A stretch of DNA of 64,000 nucleotides from Rutpela maculata (lineage: Eukaryota > Arthropoda > Insecta > Coleoptera > Cerambycidae): positions 26,079,821 through 26,143,820 of the forward strand of contig OW386291.2 in NCBI GenBank assembly GCA_936432065.2, read 5' to 3'. The notes beneath the pieces were generated by a model, which saw only the letters and a list, made by a program, of their open reading frames with translations, did no database searches and was not told the origin of the DNA. Shown here piece after piece: positions 44,163-56,134 of the stretch; the first letter of the stretch is position 1; each line of letters opens with the position of its first letter. The position numbers and the translations under genes are program-made.

Positions 44163-44700
44163 AATTAATTATTTTTTATTTATTTGCTTTTATCATGATT
44201 AGAGAATATTATTTAGGTATTATGCAAATCACAACTTACACACTTTTTATTTATTATGAAAATACCTACTTTCTGTATATTGTTGCCCTAATCTGGGCAC
44301 GCTAATATACTAGTCAGGTAAATACTTTAAAACACTCATTATTGGAGAATCAATCAAAACAACTACTCTTCTAGCTAATACTGACGAAGTATTGAATTAC
44401 ATGATAGGATTCTTAGCATTTTAAAGAAAAAAATATATTGAAAATACCTAAATTATTTATTCAAATTTAATCATTCACACTTTTTTATTTAATATGAAAT
44501 TATCTACTTTCTGTATATTGGTGCCTTAATCGGGTCACGCTAATATACTACTTAGGAAAACACTTTAAAACACTCATTATTGGAAAACCAATCAAAACAA
44601 CTACTCTTCTAGCTAATACTGACGAAGTATTGAATTACATGATAGGATTCCTGGCATTTTAAGGCAAAAAAATATATTGAAAATAGTTAAATTTTTACTT
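44163..44700 (+). repeat. ~238-bp tandem family, second locus (two units)
   Basis: The family head (gcttttatcatgattagag, attatttaggtattatgcaa) is followed by two units with tactttctgtatattg at 44267 and 44505 (period 238). Unit sequence and head match the 18150-19175 locus, in the same orientation, 26 kb away. Confidence 0.9.
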
Positions 44701-44904
44701 ACATTCATTAATTCATATTATTTTTTTTATTACACTATTTGCTTAGGTGTCTATGCCGGTTCAGGGTTGCTTTAAAACATGGTAGTTCTCTCAAGATGGT
44801 GAATAAACCGAAATTTGAGAAAATACAATAATTTTCATAATTAGGATCGAAAATTCTAGAATATACATTTAAAAGTGGAACACCTCTAACATTTTTATTT
44901 ATTT

Positions 44905-45245
44905 ACAGAAAAACATTCGCCTCCTACAAATGCAAAGTCACCTGCTGTACCAAAATATGCGGAAAAAATCAAAAAATCATATTATGCGTTTTATTATCGG
45001 AAAATTTTGTTAATGAAACTTGTTCGGAATTATCCAAAAATCGTAAGTCCAAAATTAAATCAAAATAAAAAAATATTGAAATTTTTAATATAATAATGTC
45101 CATGTCCGAAAATTTCATTTTAATGGGTTTTCTTATTTAGAAAACTGTACTATGACAATTTTTTTTGAAATTAAACTCAAGCTGCCAGGTAGTTGTCAAG
45201 TAATTTGCAGTTTTTTTTTAAATAATTATTTTTAAAATTTTCTAA
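44905..45245 (+). repeat. Truncated relative of the 3256-3949 palindrome
   Basis: Matches about half of that palindrome: cagaaaaacattcgcctcct, tgcggaaaaaatcaaaaaat, then tggaaaattttgttaatga-type sequence, the cccattaaaat block in reverse, and ctgccaggtagttg. The outer end is missing on one side. Confidence 0.75.
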
Positions 45246-45430
45246 ATTTCAATTTTTCAAATTTCCTTTTGGCTATGATTAAAACGTTCACAACAGGAAA
45301 ATTTTGAAAACTAACTTTAATAAATCTTGTGTTAGCGATTTCATATTTCATTATCAGTAAATATCTAATAAAATGTTTTGTCAAGCCCGATTTCAGCCAT
45401 TTAATAAAGCCAATGACGTCACCTTCAGTC

Positions 45431-45603
45431 CAGGGGTGTCGCTAGGGTTATTTTTTAATTTTTCTCCAAAATGAAAATTGATGAGCGGGGGGTGAAATTT
45501 TTCCATTTTCCGAATTCTCCCAATTTGAAGCTTGAATTTCCCAACTCGGCCACGATATTAGAGGGGAAATGCTCCCCCCCATCCCCCCTCTTAGCGACCC
45601 CTG
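45431..45603. mobile_element. 173-bp hAT-type MITE
   Basis: The left end caggggtgtcgctaggg is mirrored by the right end cttagcgacccctg with one insertion. The 8-bp flanks cttcagtc (45423-45430) and ctgcagtc (45604-45611) match 7 of 8. Both overlapping open frames here (45455-45677) are artefacts. Confidence 0.85.
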
Positions 45604-45770
45604 CTGCAGTCACAGCGTCATTTGTGTACCTGTTCAATTACTCAACTTTTATGTTATTTGCTGAAATTTTAATATAATAGATGATAGAGTGCTTTTTAAA
45701 TGTTGGGAAGTGCTTTTATGTATCAAGTACTTCATTTTAGTTAGGTATATTGAAAAATCAAAATTACATA

Positions 45771-46204
45771 TACAGTGTCCTCCAAACAGTCTGCACCATA
45801 TGGGAAACTCTGTTGTTATTGACTTTCTGAAAAATGTTATTCTTGACAAAAATTAGTGCATGTCCTCAAACAAAAGAGGGGCTGGGCTGCAGGGGCTTAG
45901 GTCGAAAAATTATTTTTTTTTAAATTCGTTGAAAAGTAATCTACCTTTATTTCTGAAGAGATTGAAAAATGTTATTTTGAGAAGTTGCTTATAATGTAAT
46001 GTTATATCCAGATATGAAATTTGGTAGTTTACTCTTGAGCCAATTTCAAAAAAATTAGTTTTTCGACCTAAACGCCAGGACTAACACAAAGTGCAGCCCT
46101 TTTTTCGTTTGAGAACATGCACTAACTTTTCTCAAGAATAGAATTTTTCAGAAAGTCAATAAGTCAGTTTCCCATACGGTGCAGATATTTTGGCGGACAC
46201 TGTA
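45771..46204. mobile_element. 434-bp palindromic MITE, mariner-like ends
   Basis: tacagtgtcctccaaa at the left is mirrored by ttggcggacactgta at the right. The arms share agtctgcaccatatgggaaa / tttcccatacggtgcagata, gactttctgaaaaatg / cagaaagtcaa, and the ggtcgaaaaa / tttttcgacc inner block. The arms are about 165 bases, and TA at each end fits Tc1-mariner targeting. Confidence 0.85.
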
Positions 46205-46671
46205 TAGTGAAAACACCTAAATACTAAATTCAAGCTCATATGTCAACTTTAATAACATGAACACGACCAGTGGCCGCTTACTTAACAATTTTTGAAGTAA
46301 AAATAAAAATCTCTTTCCGGTTGGCACACACATATCTCAAAACGAGGAATTTAAGAACGTTGTTTACATTTTTTTTTTTTAAGTGACAAGTTCAACATGC
46401 TGTAGGAATTCAGACAGGACATCAGACACACACCATATATTTATATGTAACATCCGAATTAGATCAATCTCCATGTATAAGGTACTAAATATTTAAACGT
46501 ATTTATTATGTATGAATATTTCTCAAAATTTTAGTGCATTGTTCTTGCTTAATAATTTTTGAAAAATTAAAAAAACTATTTAATTACCTAAATTCGGAAT
46601 TCTGTAATAATTAATTATTATTGATTATAAAACGCGCGATAAGTTTGGGGCATCAAAATGTCACGCAATGT
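46205..46671. other. Unassigned AT-rich DNA
   Basis: Nothing recognised between the MITE and the LINE 3' tail. Confidence 0.6.
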
Positions 46672-49080
46672 CTTCTTCTTCTTCTTCTTCTTTTAGCGGG
46701 GCGACTGAGAGTCGCCGCACTCAGGCCTTGTGGCCCATTGTGCTACCGCTAGGAATTTATTAAATTCCCCCATCCAGGCCGGATTCTAACCCAAAGGCCA
46801 AAACCCTTCCTATAGGGGCATTCCTTATTTCCTCCGGCACCGGAAAACCAATGCCGAAGTGTTTGTGCCTCAAGTACATAAGACTAGGGCAGGAGGTAAG
46901 GACGTGGATGGAAGTCTCCTCCTCGTCTTCGCAGAACATGCAGTCGGGGTTGTCAACCACCCCCATAGTGTGCAGGTGTTTTCTGAAAGAGCCGTGTCCA
47001 GTCAAAAGACCTACCACGGTTCTGACCTGTTTCCTGTTTAGTCGCAGGATTTGTTCTGCTCGCTTCGGCAAGGGCCCCGAGTTCAGGAGCCTCGCTTGCC
47101 GGAGTCCTGGGTAGGAGGCCCAGAAATCAAAGAACTGGGACCGTGTCCAGTCTTCTACTGACTTTTTGGCATTTGATCTAGGGTAACCGAGAGCCGGCTC
47201 CGGACCCAGTAGGGGCCTCTGAGAGCCCCCTCTGGCCAGAGCGTCTGCCCGCTCGTTATCCTCGATGTTGCTGTGTCCTGGCACCCAGAGAAGCTTGACC
47301 CAGTTGGATGAGCCAAGTTCACAGAGAGCCTGTCTACAGTTTTGAACCAGGATTGACTTGGTCCTGACTGATGCAAGGGCCTTGAGGGCCGCTTGACTGT
47401 CGCTACATGTATATATGTGGCTGTTGGAATATTTCTTTCGGATATTCTCCTGTGCGCAGACGAAAATAGCAAAAATTTCGGTCTGCAATATCGTGGCGAA
47501 TTTGAGCAGGGCATAAGAAGCTTCAGCCCTGGGCCTTTCACCGTATATCCCCGCTCCAGTACTTTCCTCAAACCTCGATCCGTCTGTGAACCAGACGATA
47601 TCGGCGGGCCTGACTATGAGTGGGTTCCAGTCTTCCCTCAAAGGGTTCTGAGAAGGAGAAGGAAGGCACCATATCATCACTCCTGGCCTCCAGAAGTGAG
47701 TGAGTCCCTATTGCGTTGGAAAGGGCTCTAGTGTATCCTAATTGTTCTCCTCCGGCCTTCCATTGACCACCGCACCTCAGCCTGTAGGCCTCGACCAAGT
47801 GAAGGGGCACAAGGTCCAGGAGGACCTTCAGAGCTGCTGTGGGGGTTGTGCGTATTGCTCCTGTGACTCCCAAACAAGCGAGTCTTTGGAGTTGTGTTAG
47901 CTTCTGTTGAATGTAAAGCCTGGTTACAGCAGGCCACCACACAACAGAAGCATAAGTGACTTACTATCACAGTATAGTACCACATTGTTACCCTGGGGTT
48001 TAACCTCCATGTTTTACCAAAGGTCCTTCTACATATCCACAGGGTTGTAGTGGCCCTTTGTATTTGTCTCTCTATGTGATCTTTCCAGGTCAGCTTAGAG
48101 TCCAGGATAACACCCAGATACTTCACCGTCCTGGAGATCGTTAGAGTCGTGTCATAGAGTACTGGCTCGACGAAACCGTCTAGTCTACGCCTCCTAGTGA
48201 AAATTACCAGTACTCTAAGGCCCTGGTCGTTACACCATCTCTGTACGACCTGCAGGGCCCTTTGCAAAAGCCCGCTAACCGTATTTGGGCATTTTCCCGA
48301 GATGATAATTGCTAGGTCATCTGCGTAACCTTGAGCAAAAAGACCCCTCGTTCTCGAGTTCCTGGAGTAGACCATCGAGAACAAGGTTCCATAGCAGAGG
48401 GGAAAGACGCCTCCTTGTGGGCAGCCTCTCCTTACCGAAACTTTTACTGCCGTTTCCTCGTTGGCAGCTATAATTTGCCTTCCCGCCAACATGGCCCTCA
48501 ACCATTTAATGATGGTGTCATCGATGCCATGATAGGCGGCCGCGGCGCAGACTGAGTCGAAGGAGGTATTATCAAATACTCCCTCAATGTCCAAAAAAGC
48601 ACCGGCCGCAAGTTCCTTGTGGTGCAGCGCCTTCTCGATCCTGGAAACGATCGGGTGAAGGGCTGTCTCCATTGACTTCCCGGCCTGGTAAGCGTGTTGC
48701 GACGGATGCAGAGGCGCTAAGGTCAGTGCCCCGTCTTTAACAAACCTTTCAACCAACCTCTCTAATGTTTTGAGAAGGAAGGATGTAAGGCTGATTGCTC
48801 TGTAGGATTTGGCAGTATCGTATGATGTACGTCCTGCTTTAGGTATGAAAACAACTTTGACGGCCCTCTAGGGTATGGGAATATACCCAATGGCCAGACA
48901 AGTTCTCAGCAAGTGATAGACCGGACCTATGAGTGTCCCCAGCCCTTCCTGGAGAAGTGCCGGAAACACTCCATCCGGTCCTGGGCTTTTGAATGGTTCA
49001 AAGGTGGAAATAGCCCACTTGACTCTTTCCACTGTTACCACCCTTGAGGCCGTCCTCCAATCCGCTGCCGTGACGCAGTG
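46672..49080 (-). pseudogene. LINE with reverse transcriptase and RNase H domains, 5'-truncated
   Basis: Reading on the reverse strand from 49080: PFKSPGPDGVFPALLQEG, one stop (TAG, 48868-48870), KAGRTSYDTAKSYRAISLTS, LKTLERLVERFV, AGAFLDIEGVFDNTSFDSV, GCPQGGVFPL, GYADDLAIII, TVKYLGVILDSKLTWKDHI, then after a frameshift RLACLGVTGAIRTTPTAALK. After a second frameshift comes an RNase H domain with its four acids in place: WFTDGSR, LQTEIFAI, TCSDSQAAL and HSNIEDNERADAL. A terminal PDCMFCEDEEETSIHVLTSC supplies a C-C-H-C knuckle. The 3' end is a (gaa)n tail at about 46672-46695. Catalytic YADD is intact, but the stop and two frameshifts inactivate it. RNase-H-bearing LINEs belong to the I/LOA/R1/jockey assemblage; the clade is not decided. 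Confidence 0.9.
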
Positions 49081-50414
49081 TCACGTAGGGGTTTTTCCAT
49101 AAGTCACGTGACAGGAGACTCACGGGAATTAGTCATATTCTTACAAGTTTTGATTTAACTTGTTTTGTATGTTTGTTAGTTAGTTAGCTTGCATGTTAGC
49201 CTGTTTAGTTCAAATCTTGCAAGTCAATTTTGAACCACTTAATGACATCCAATTGATCTGAACTGAAATCTTGCATACATGTGTAGTTTCGGTGACAATA
49301 CAATAATATGGTACCAAAAAAGTATTTGAGCGGATCCCGGCCAAGAGCTTTTGCCGACCCTCTTATATTAACCTCCCCTCAATAAAATTGTGGTAGATTA
49401 CTAAAATTAGTCTAAAACCGAAAATTGAGACATCAAATGTTTACGTTTTGAGGCCCCAGGAACCCAAAAAAGTGGTTTGTGAAACATGTCTGTGTGTGTA
49501 TGTGTGTATGTATGTTAGTACGATAGCGGCGAAACTACTAAACGGATTTGAATGAAACTTGCATGAGGATTTCTTTAGTGCTCCAGAAGATCTGAAAAGT
49601 TTTGGTTGAGATCGAATTACGTTTAGTGCCGTTTTGGCACAACAAGTTGTTTATTTTATGAATACTTACAATTTGTAATCGAAAAGAAGTAAAAATTCAG
49701 ATTTCAACGATATATCACACTTGCTTTTGATTTGCTGTCAGTTTGACAGCTGTCAACAAAGTTTAGCGACAAATAATTTGACAGTTGTCAGTTTGATAGC
49801 TGTCCAAAAATCTTCTCCTGAAACCTTTTGGCATCTGTCAGTTTGACATCTGACATTAGTGACAAGCAACGAAACAACAACCTTCCCCGACCAATTTAGC
49901 GAAAAATCGCTCGAGGCCTGAAGATAAAAATAATATTTATCAGCTCAAATTGAAACGATCCACTATGTACACTTCACCGGCCACAGCTGGCAGAGAAGCT
50001 GTCCACAAAGAATTATATGATTTTTAAAAATAATTATAAAATATAATTAAATCAGATCGTTCATATTTTTTAGTGCTGTTTTCGGCTTCAAAGATTCACC
50101 GGGTGGGGAGGTTCCAGCCGCTTTCCGTAGCTACCGATTTTTTAAATAGTGTTTTTTTTTTAAAGAGGAGCTATGATTAATTTATGTCTATGCTAATGGT
50201 GCCTATATTATTATTATTTAAATACCCAAATAAATTAAAATACTTATTTCTTGAAATAGACTAAAACAAGTAGAAACTATCTGAACTGAAAATAAAGAAT
50301 CTAATTAAACCAACAAATAAAATAAAATACGGCACTATAACCAAATTCTAGTCAAAAATTGATTTGGAATTTAAATTCTAAATTAACATTTTCCTAGTTG
50401 TCAACCGTCTTTGA
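49081..50414. other. Unassigned DNA, possibly element interior
   Basis: Contains a tgtgtgtgtatgtgtgtatg microsatellite at about 49490 followed by actactaaacggatttgaat, a phrase common in insect non-autonomous elements. A cluster of gtcagtttgacagctgtca repeats follows at 49735-49860. No coding sequence. Confidence 0.5.
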
Positions 50415-50735
50415 CACATAAAAAGATCTTACCACAGCTTTTATTCGTGCCACTGTACTAAAAATACGTTCTCCCTGTTCAACAGTGACTGGTAGAGTAC
50501 AAAATATGCGTAAAGCTACAACAGCATTACTGGACTCAATTTTTGTTCATCAACTTATTGAACAGCTCAATAGGAGGCTGTTAGTCTCCGAAATTTTCAC
50601 ATGAATTTTCCGGAAATGATCTAATTCTTCTGACAACTGAGAACTCAAGTCCTGATCACATTGACTACAGAATATAGTAGCCTGTTCCTCTGATGTGGCG
50701 AGGGTTATAAGTTTATCTTTATAAACTCTCATAAT
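50415..50735 (-). pseudogene. hAT-type transposase C-terminal (dimerisation) remnant
   Basis: The reverse strand reads EELDHFRKIHVKI, then after frame changes AVVALRIFCTLPVTVEQGER and IFSTVARIKAVVRS. The block LPVTVEQGERIFS corresponds to the highly conserved hAT dimerisation motif (LPVTxAxxERSFS). Only the C-terminal piece remains and no terminal repeats were found. The 60-codon frame at 50550-50732 is the upstream part of the same remnant. Confidence 0.7.
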
Positions 50736-51284
50736 ATGCTAAATAACCTCGTAAATAACGACGAAAAAGTTACCGCTTCATTTCGTGTTGTCGTATTAAC
50801 GATGTACATACAGAAGCACATTCAAGATTTGACATCTAAATGACCCCTGGCGTTATTATCATCAACAATTTTTTTGTCTGGAAACGTAACAGGCATTTCA
50901 ATGTTACTAGCAACCAATTTTGTTTTTTACATTGAAGTTACTGTTTGATATTTAATATACGTACTTATTTCTCTACTCACTTGTGCTTTGTGACGGTGAC
51001 GCTATATCTAATATTTAGGGAAATGTAAGAGTTGGTAGTTTTTTCTAACATATATGAGCTGTCCCCTTAATCGCACTGGGGGTCCCAGTATTGTGTACTA
51101 GCTCTCCCCCTCTGGACAGACCTGATTGCATTCTAAGAAATGACGAAGGATCCGGTTTAAACTATCATTTTTATATCGGATAGTGTATTCACTCAGACGT
51201 TGAATTCTAAAAAATGGTGAAGGATTCAGTATTATTTTAAGTAAGAACGAGGCAATGAATATAAAATTAATTAAAACGTAACTA
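50736..51284. other. Unassigned DNA
   Basis: No gene or repeat partner recognised. Confidence 0.5.
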
Positions 51285-51639
51285 AAAATTAAAAAATTAA
51301 ATTAAGTGTAAAGAAGCTTTTCAAAAACAAGCTTTTATTATTATTTAGGTGTACTAAAACGAAAAAAAATAAGATATATTGAATTAATTACCTTAAAAGC
51401 TTGTAAATAAATAAATAAATTAATTAATTAATCATTTATTCATGTCAAAAACCAATGGTTTTACATAAGTCAAAATTACAAATATTGTATGTATATTAAC
51501 ATCAGACAGAAGTACAAATATTGTATATTACAACATACAATGGTAAACAAACATTGAAAATAATTTAACACATAGTAACGTAACATCACATAAATACTCA
51601 TCAAATGAATAGTATGCTCCCATCAGCAGAATTTATTTA

Positions 51640-52730
51640 ATATTATAATGGGACTTAATTTGCCGGCAACATCCTGATATTGACTGAAAACTTATTAAAG
51701 AATTTTGGGCCATAATAATTTCTTGCATTTCGACTTTTTTCTAACCTAGTAAGTTCCTCTGCCTAGTATCGTGTTTATGACATTCACCTTGTGAAACATA
51801 GTCCTTCAATTTTTTTTAACGTGCATAAGAGCTGCGAGAACGAAACAACTAGGAGCAGTCAAGATATTCAACTCGCTAAATTTTTATTTGACGTCCTCTC
51901 TAAATGGTAAACGCAACATTACTATTACAACACGTCTTTGAAGTGAAAACATTTTGCTCAGATGAGCTGAGTGTCCCCAAGATATTATGGCATAAGAAAA
52001 TACATTGAAATAGTGAAAAATAAACCATTATCACACTCATAACCAGATAAATTACCTTTGACAATTTACTAGCCAGATAGTCTATATGTTGATCCCAGCA
52101 CAGCTTACCGTCCACAATTACTCCTAAAAAGTTGATATTATCAGGATTATCAAAATGATCCAATCTAGGAGTTGAGAAAATCATACTTTGTGTTTTCAAT
52201 TCATTTAAATTTAATTTGTTTGCTCTGAACCAATCAGAAACCTGCAACTGTAAGTGCTGCATATCATGTTGTAGATCATTAAAATTTTGATTAATGTTTA
52301 TCATCATCATCTTATCATCAGCAAATAGTACAACAAAGTGTCCTTAACGTAGTTAGGCAAGTCATTTACGTAAATTAAGAATAATAGTGGTCCTAATACG
52401 AAACCCTGTGGAACTCCAAATCTTAATTTTACTGATGATGATGCCATTCCGTTGTGTACAGTTATTTTATCCCTGTCACTCAGGTATGATTTTAAAAGAT
52501 TAAGTGTTGTGGGGTAAAGATCATACTTACAAAGTTTAGAAGCGAGAATATCATGTTGCACACAGTCGAAGGCTTTTGACAAGTCACAGAAAATACTTCC
52601 TGCAAACCGTTTGTTCTCAAAAACGTCTATTATACTTTCAACCATTTTGTTAATTGCCATCGCTGTAGATTTACCAGAGCGGAAACCACAGTGACAGTCT
52701 GATAAAATATTATTTTTTCAAAAAAGGGTG
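51640..52730 (-). pseudogene. LINE reverse transcriptase fragment
   Basis: Reverse-strand order: SDCHCGFRSGKSTAM, then IFCDLSKAFDCVQHDILASK (first catalytic Asp), FGVPQGFVLGPLLFLIYVND, the catalytic LFADD (readable only after a one-base shift near 52325), VSDWFRANKLNLNELKTQSM, NINFLGVIVDGKLCWDQHI and a C-terminal block with LNILTAPSCFVLAALMHVK. The element is truncated at both ends, with several stops in the last 250 bases. The arrangement is that of jockey/CR1-like elements. It is a different family from the fragment at 27316. Confidence 0.85.
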
Positions 52731-52749
52731 AATAGAAAAAAAACTTACT

Positions 52750-52951
52750 TAGGTACTGTCGTGAGCAAAAAAAAAATAGGACAACTATTTTTTTCTAATG
52801 TAAATCTGTCTCTATTTGCACACTTGCAATGAATTTTGACAAATAACTGACAATGTCACAAAAATTAAAGTTAGATGTACTTACACAACTAGATTTTAGC
52901 AAAAATACGTTATAAGACTTGTCCCATTTTTTTTGCGCACGACAGTACCTA
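52750..52951. mobile_element. 202-bp MITE
   Basis: taggtactgtcgtgagcaaa on the left is mirrored by tttgcgcacgacagtaccta on the right, with gacaa / ttgtc continuing inward. TA-type ends; no coding capacity. Confidence 0.8.
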
Positions 52952-53125
52952 CTTACAATTTCTATCAAACAAAATGAATACCTTTATGAACTTTTCGCGC
53001 GCGAGAAGCTTTTAAGACAATTACTTCAACATACTTAACTTACTTTCTTCGTTTTGGTACACCTACTTAAATAATAAAAGCTTATTTTCAAAAAGTTTTT
53101 TTTACATTTAATTTTTTAATTTCTT

Positions 53126-55194
53126 ATTCATGTTTGAAATGCCAACATACACTTTTTCAACTTCATCACGAACGAACCGTTTCTCACATTTCAATACGGC
53201 GAAACCATGATTATCAACGAAATTTTAAGATATAAATACATTTATTAACCTTCCTGACCCCAAATCGTATGGTGAGCACCAATTATTTTTGTTCTATTTA
53301 AGTATATCAATTGTTATATTTTGTTTCACTTGTGCTTTTGTTAAATTGATGATTTTTCAGTTAACTTTTAACCTCTAGAAGGTAATGAATTTTTTGAAGG
53401 GTCCTTTACTGGCTTTTACGTGACGTCCAAGGGGGTTCACGAAATTTTATAGCCTGATACAGAGGTGGGAGAGGCGATCAAAATAGCCGAAAGTGGCGTT
53501 ACGCGTTTTATAGGCTACATGTTACCTCAATGAAAAAGATTAAATTTTTAAAATATTTTTGCTATCATATACCAAATGGAGACAATCGGTAATTTGAAAT
53601 AAAATGTATTTAATAAATTAATTGATCTGATATTTTTTATTACTTAATACAAAATGGGATTTTAATGTTTAATGTTTTACTGCCGCTTTAAAGGCTAGTT
53701 CCAATGAAAATTCAAACTATTTTAAAATTCAGTTAAATTTTGCTTCAAATTTATTTTGTTTAATATTATTTAAATTACACCAAGAACTTCACTAAATTAA
53801 TCAAACTGCAATAAATTCGGAATACATATTTTCTCCGAGATTCCCAGTGATTATTTTGTGAGATATGGTGAAAAACGAAATAGATTAGTAATGGAGGGAA
53901 GGTTCTATAATGGGTGTAGGGAGATTCAGTATGCGGCTGTATCATATTATACAGGGATATACCATCGGAGATGACATTAGTGCCACCTTTAGTAAAATAC
54001 TCTTTATAAGGCCTTAATGCAAGTTTGTGGTGTAATATTCTGTACAAGAAAGCTTCAAATTACATAAATTCTCACCTCCGTTACAGCTGTTCCACCTCTG
54101 TGATTACTAGTTACAGATTATAACGTAGATCAGAATCACGGAGGTGATATTATTTAAACTGTACTCGATTTACGAGAACTAATTTCGAGGTTATGGCTGA
54201 TCAATGTTCGAGAATATCGTTGGCATTTTTATGTCTATAAATGAACCGGAGGTGATATCCAAGGTGCATCACGGTTAGTGGCCTATTAGACATTTTAGAA
54301 AAACTGCAAATAATTTGAAGCTGAAAATTTAGGAGGAGGGATGCTCTATTTAATGAAAATAACGTCAACTATGTGACACTTTCAGTTATACCGAAAGTTA
54401 ACTTCCTTATTTCAAATGGCAATGGCTTATATTTTGTGCCGGATTCGAATTCTGTTCATTATTTTAAGGTAACTATCATTCCCTATCCAAAATACCAATC
54501 ATTTTTAAGTTATTTCGATTTTAATGAAATCTGATGTGAAATCCAACCCATTGTTGGAAACTAATAACATTCGCTATCGTATATTCCGATAACCAATTTT
54601 TCTCCAATATGTCTATATGGGCTCAAGCTACAAATGCTCCAAAATATTCAGGGTCTCCAGAAAATGAGGTCAAACTTCGACAACTTCGACCTCCATTAAA
54701 TCGCTTATTTTACTATATTTTGTAAACTTATTCGCTTCCCTCTTTTATTACCTTTTAACCTATATCTGCATTTCCTATAGCTAAAATGTACGGTTATTGA
54801 GAGATTTAAAGTTATTTAGAAAAATTAACATCAATATCGACAATAGTGCGATTTACAATAATTTTGTAAAAGAATCAAAGTAGATTCATTAGAGTTACTT
54901 AAAGTTCGTTAGGGATGCTAAAAAGTTCGATTTATTTGTGCTTTGTACTCTGTTCTGGAGAAAAAAAAATTAAATGTATAGAAAGTACATGTATAATATC
55001 AAAATCATTTCTTACTGGGAGAAGAAGATAATTTCATAACCTCCATTCAGAAGGTAGTGATCCAAAACACTTATCAACGCCCTCAACGTTTTGTTGCATT
55101 GTTTTTGTTGTAGATTTAAAATGTATACAAATTTCATATTGTGTTTTACTTCCATTTCCAATTTTCAATTCAATTAAAAAAAGATTTATTTATA
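53126..55194. other. Unassigned DNA
   Basis: No repeat partner in the window and no recognised coding sequence; the 90-codon frame at 53775-54047 shows no domain. The phrase acggaggtgat occurs twice near 54135-54250 with variants. Candidate single-copy DNA. Confidence 0.5.
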
Positions 55195-55325
55195 ATTAGC
55201 AAATACATTGATGCGCCTGGTCAGATTCCGGTTCAGAGCCGACCGCACAACCACGGCGCAGCGTCGTGGTGGATGCGCGGTCGTCGGGTGAAGCGGGTCT
55301 GATTTGTTTGTAACGACGAATGTTG
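55195..55325. repeat. GC-rich imperfect hairpin
   Basis: A sharply GC-rich island in AT-rich DNA. The segments ccgaccgcacaaccacg and cgtggtggatgcgcggtcg pair imperfectly, and gtcagattccg and gggtctgattt may extend the stem. Possibly a small non-autonomous element or SINE fragment. Confidence 0.45.
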
Positions 55326-55436
55326 AGTTACATTAGATCTCCTGCTTAAACTAAAATAAAGCTTAAATCTAACAATTTCATTAAACAGAACTAAATGGTT
55401 TCAGCGAACACATCGCTTGGAAGTAAAGTATAGTAT

Positions 55437-56134
55437 ATTATAGTAACGACAAAAAAAAATTTAAAAATTTTTATTTTTCAAATAGGCTTAGAATATCATG
55501 AAACGTAGAGATTTTAAGTTTGAGTGAAAAAAATTTTTGTTTGTCTAACTGTCGGTCTGTCTGTTGGTCTGTAACTTTTTTGTGCGCACGATTACTCTGG
55601 AACCGTTTAAGATATTGACATGAAATTTGGTGCACGTATGTACTTTAACGGAATCTGAAACTAGATTATATTTTGATCTTATTCCGTCGCGGGTTGGGTT
55701 GGAGGATAAATTGGAGTAAATTGGAGTAAATGAGGGGTAAATAGGTAAACAAGTAGGTAAGAGTCCATAAAATTGGTATTTAGCTCGGTATTTAGTGTAC
55801 ACAAGAGAAGCTAAGGTCTCAAAAAAATTTTTGGTATTAGCCACTCCCATGACCACCCCCACCTCGTTATTAAAGAGGATGAAAAAATAAAATTGTAATT
55901 TAATGTGTGTACAAGAACCAAATGCCTCAAAAACTGTTTTTACTTCATCAACCTCCATTACCACCCCTTTCCACCACCTGCACCCACACTATCTATATGG
56001 CATATCGTTTTATGGGTTTTTGGGGGGTAGACAATTTCAAATATTATGTTATTAAAGATCCATAAATAACTATTTCCACATATAATTTTTTTTCGTTGTG
56101 GGAGACTTGGATAAAAAATCTGGATGTGGAAGTA
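55437..56134 (+). repeat. Family A copy 7
   Basis: The left hairpin is degenerate (ttggaagtaaagtatag), but the interior blocks (ctggaaccgtttaagatatt, ggtaaat, cacccccacctcg) and the right end ctggatgtggaagta are clear. The 139-codon minus-strand frame at 55545-55964 is an artefact. Confidence 0.85.

Larger units (their letters stand above)
51285..53125. repeat. Family B inverted-repeat arms around a LINE fragment
   Basis: Left arm 51285-51420 (attaaaaaattaaattaagt, aagcttttattattatttag, gtgtactaaaacg) is mirrored by 52985-53125 (cgttttggtacacctac, aataataaaagctta, aatttaattttttaatttc). A relative is at 15005-15650. The interior contains a LINE fragment and a 202-bp MITE. Confidence 0.6.

Noticed and set aside
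47393..47731. 112-codon plus-strand frame, and others at 46851-47114 and 48331-48555
   Set aside because: They are shadows of the GC-rich minus-strand LINE.
55195..55325. tRNA gene
   Set aside because: ggttcagagcc recalls a T-loop, but no acceptor stem or anticodon arm can be drawn; an imperfect hairpin explains the sequence better.
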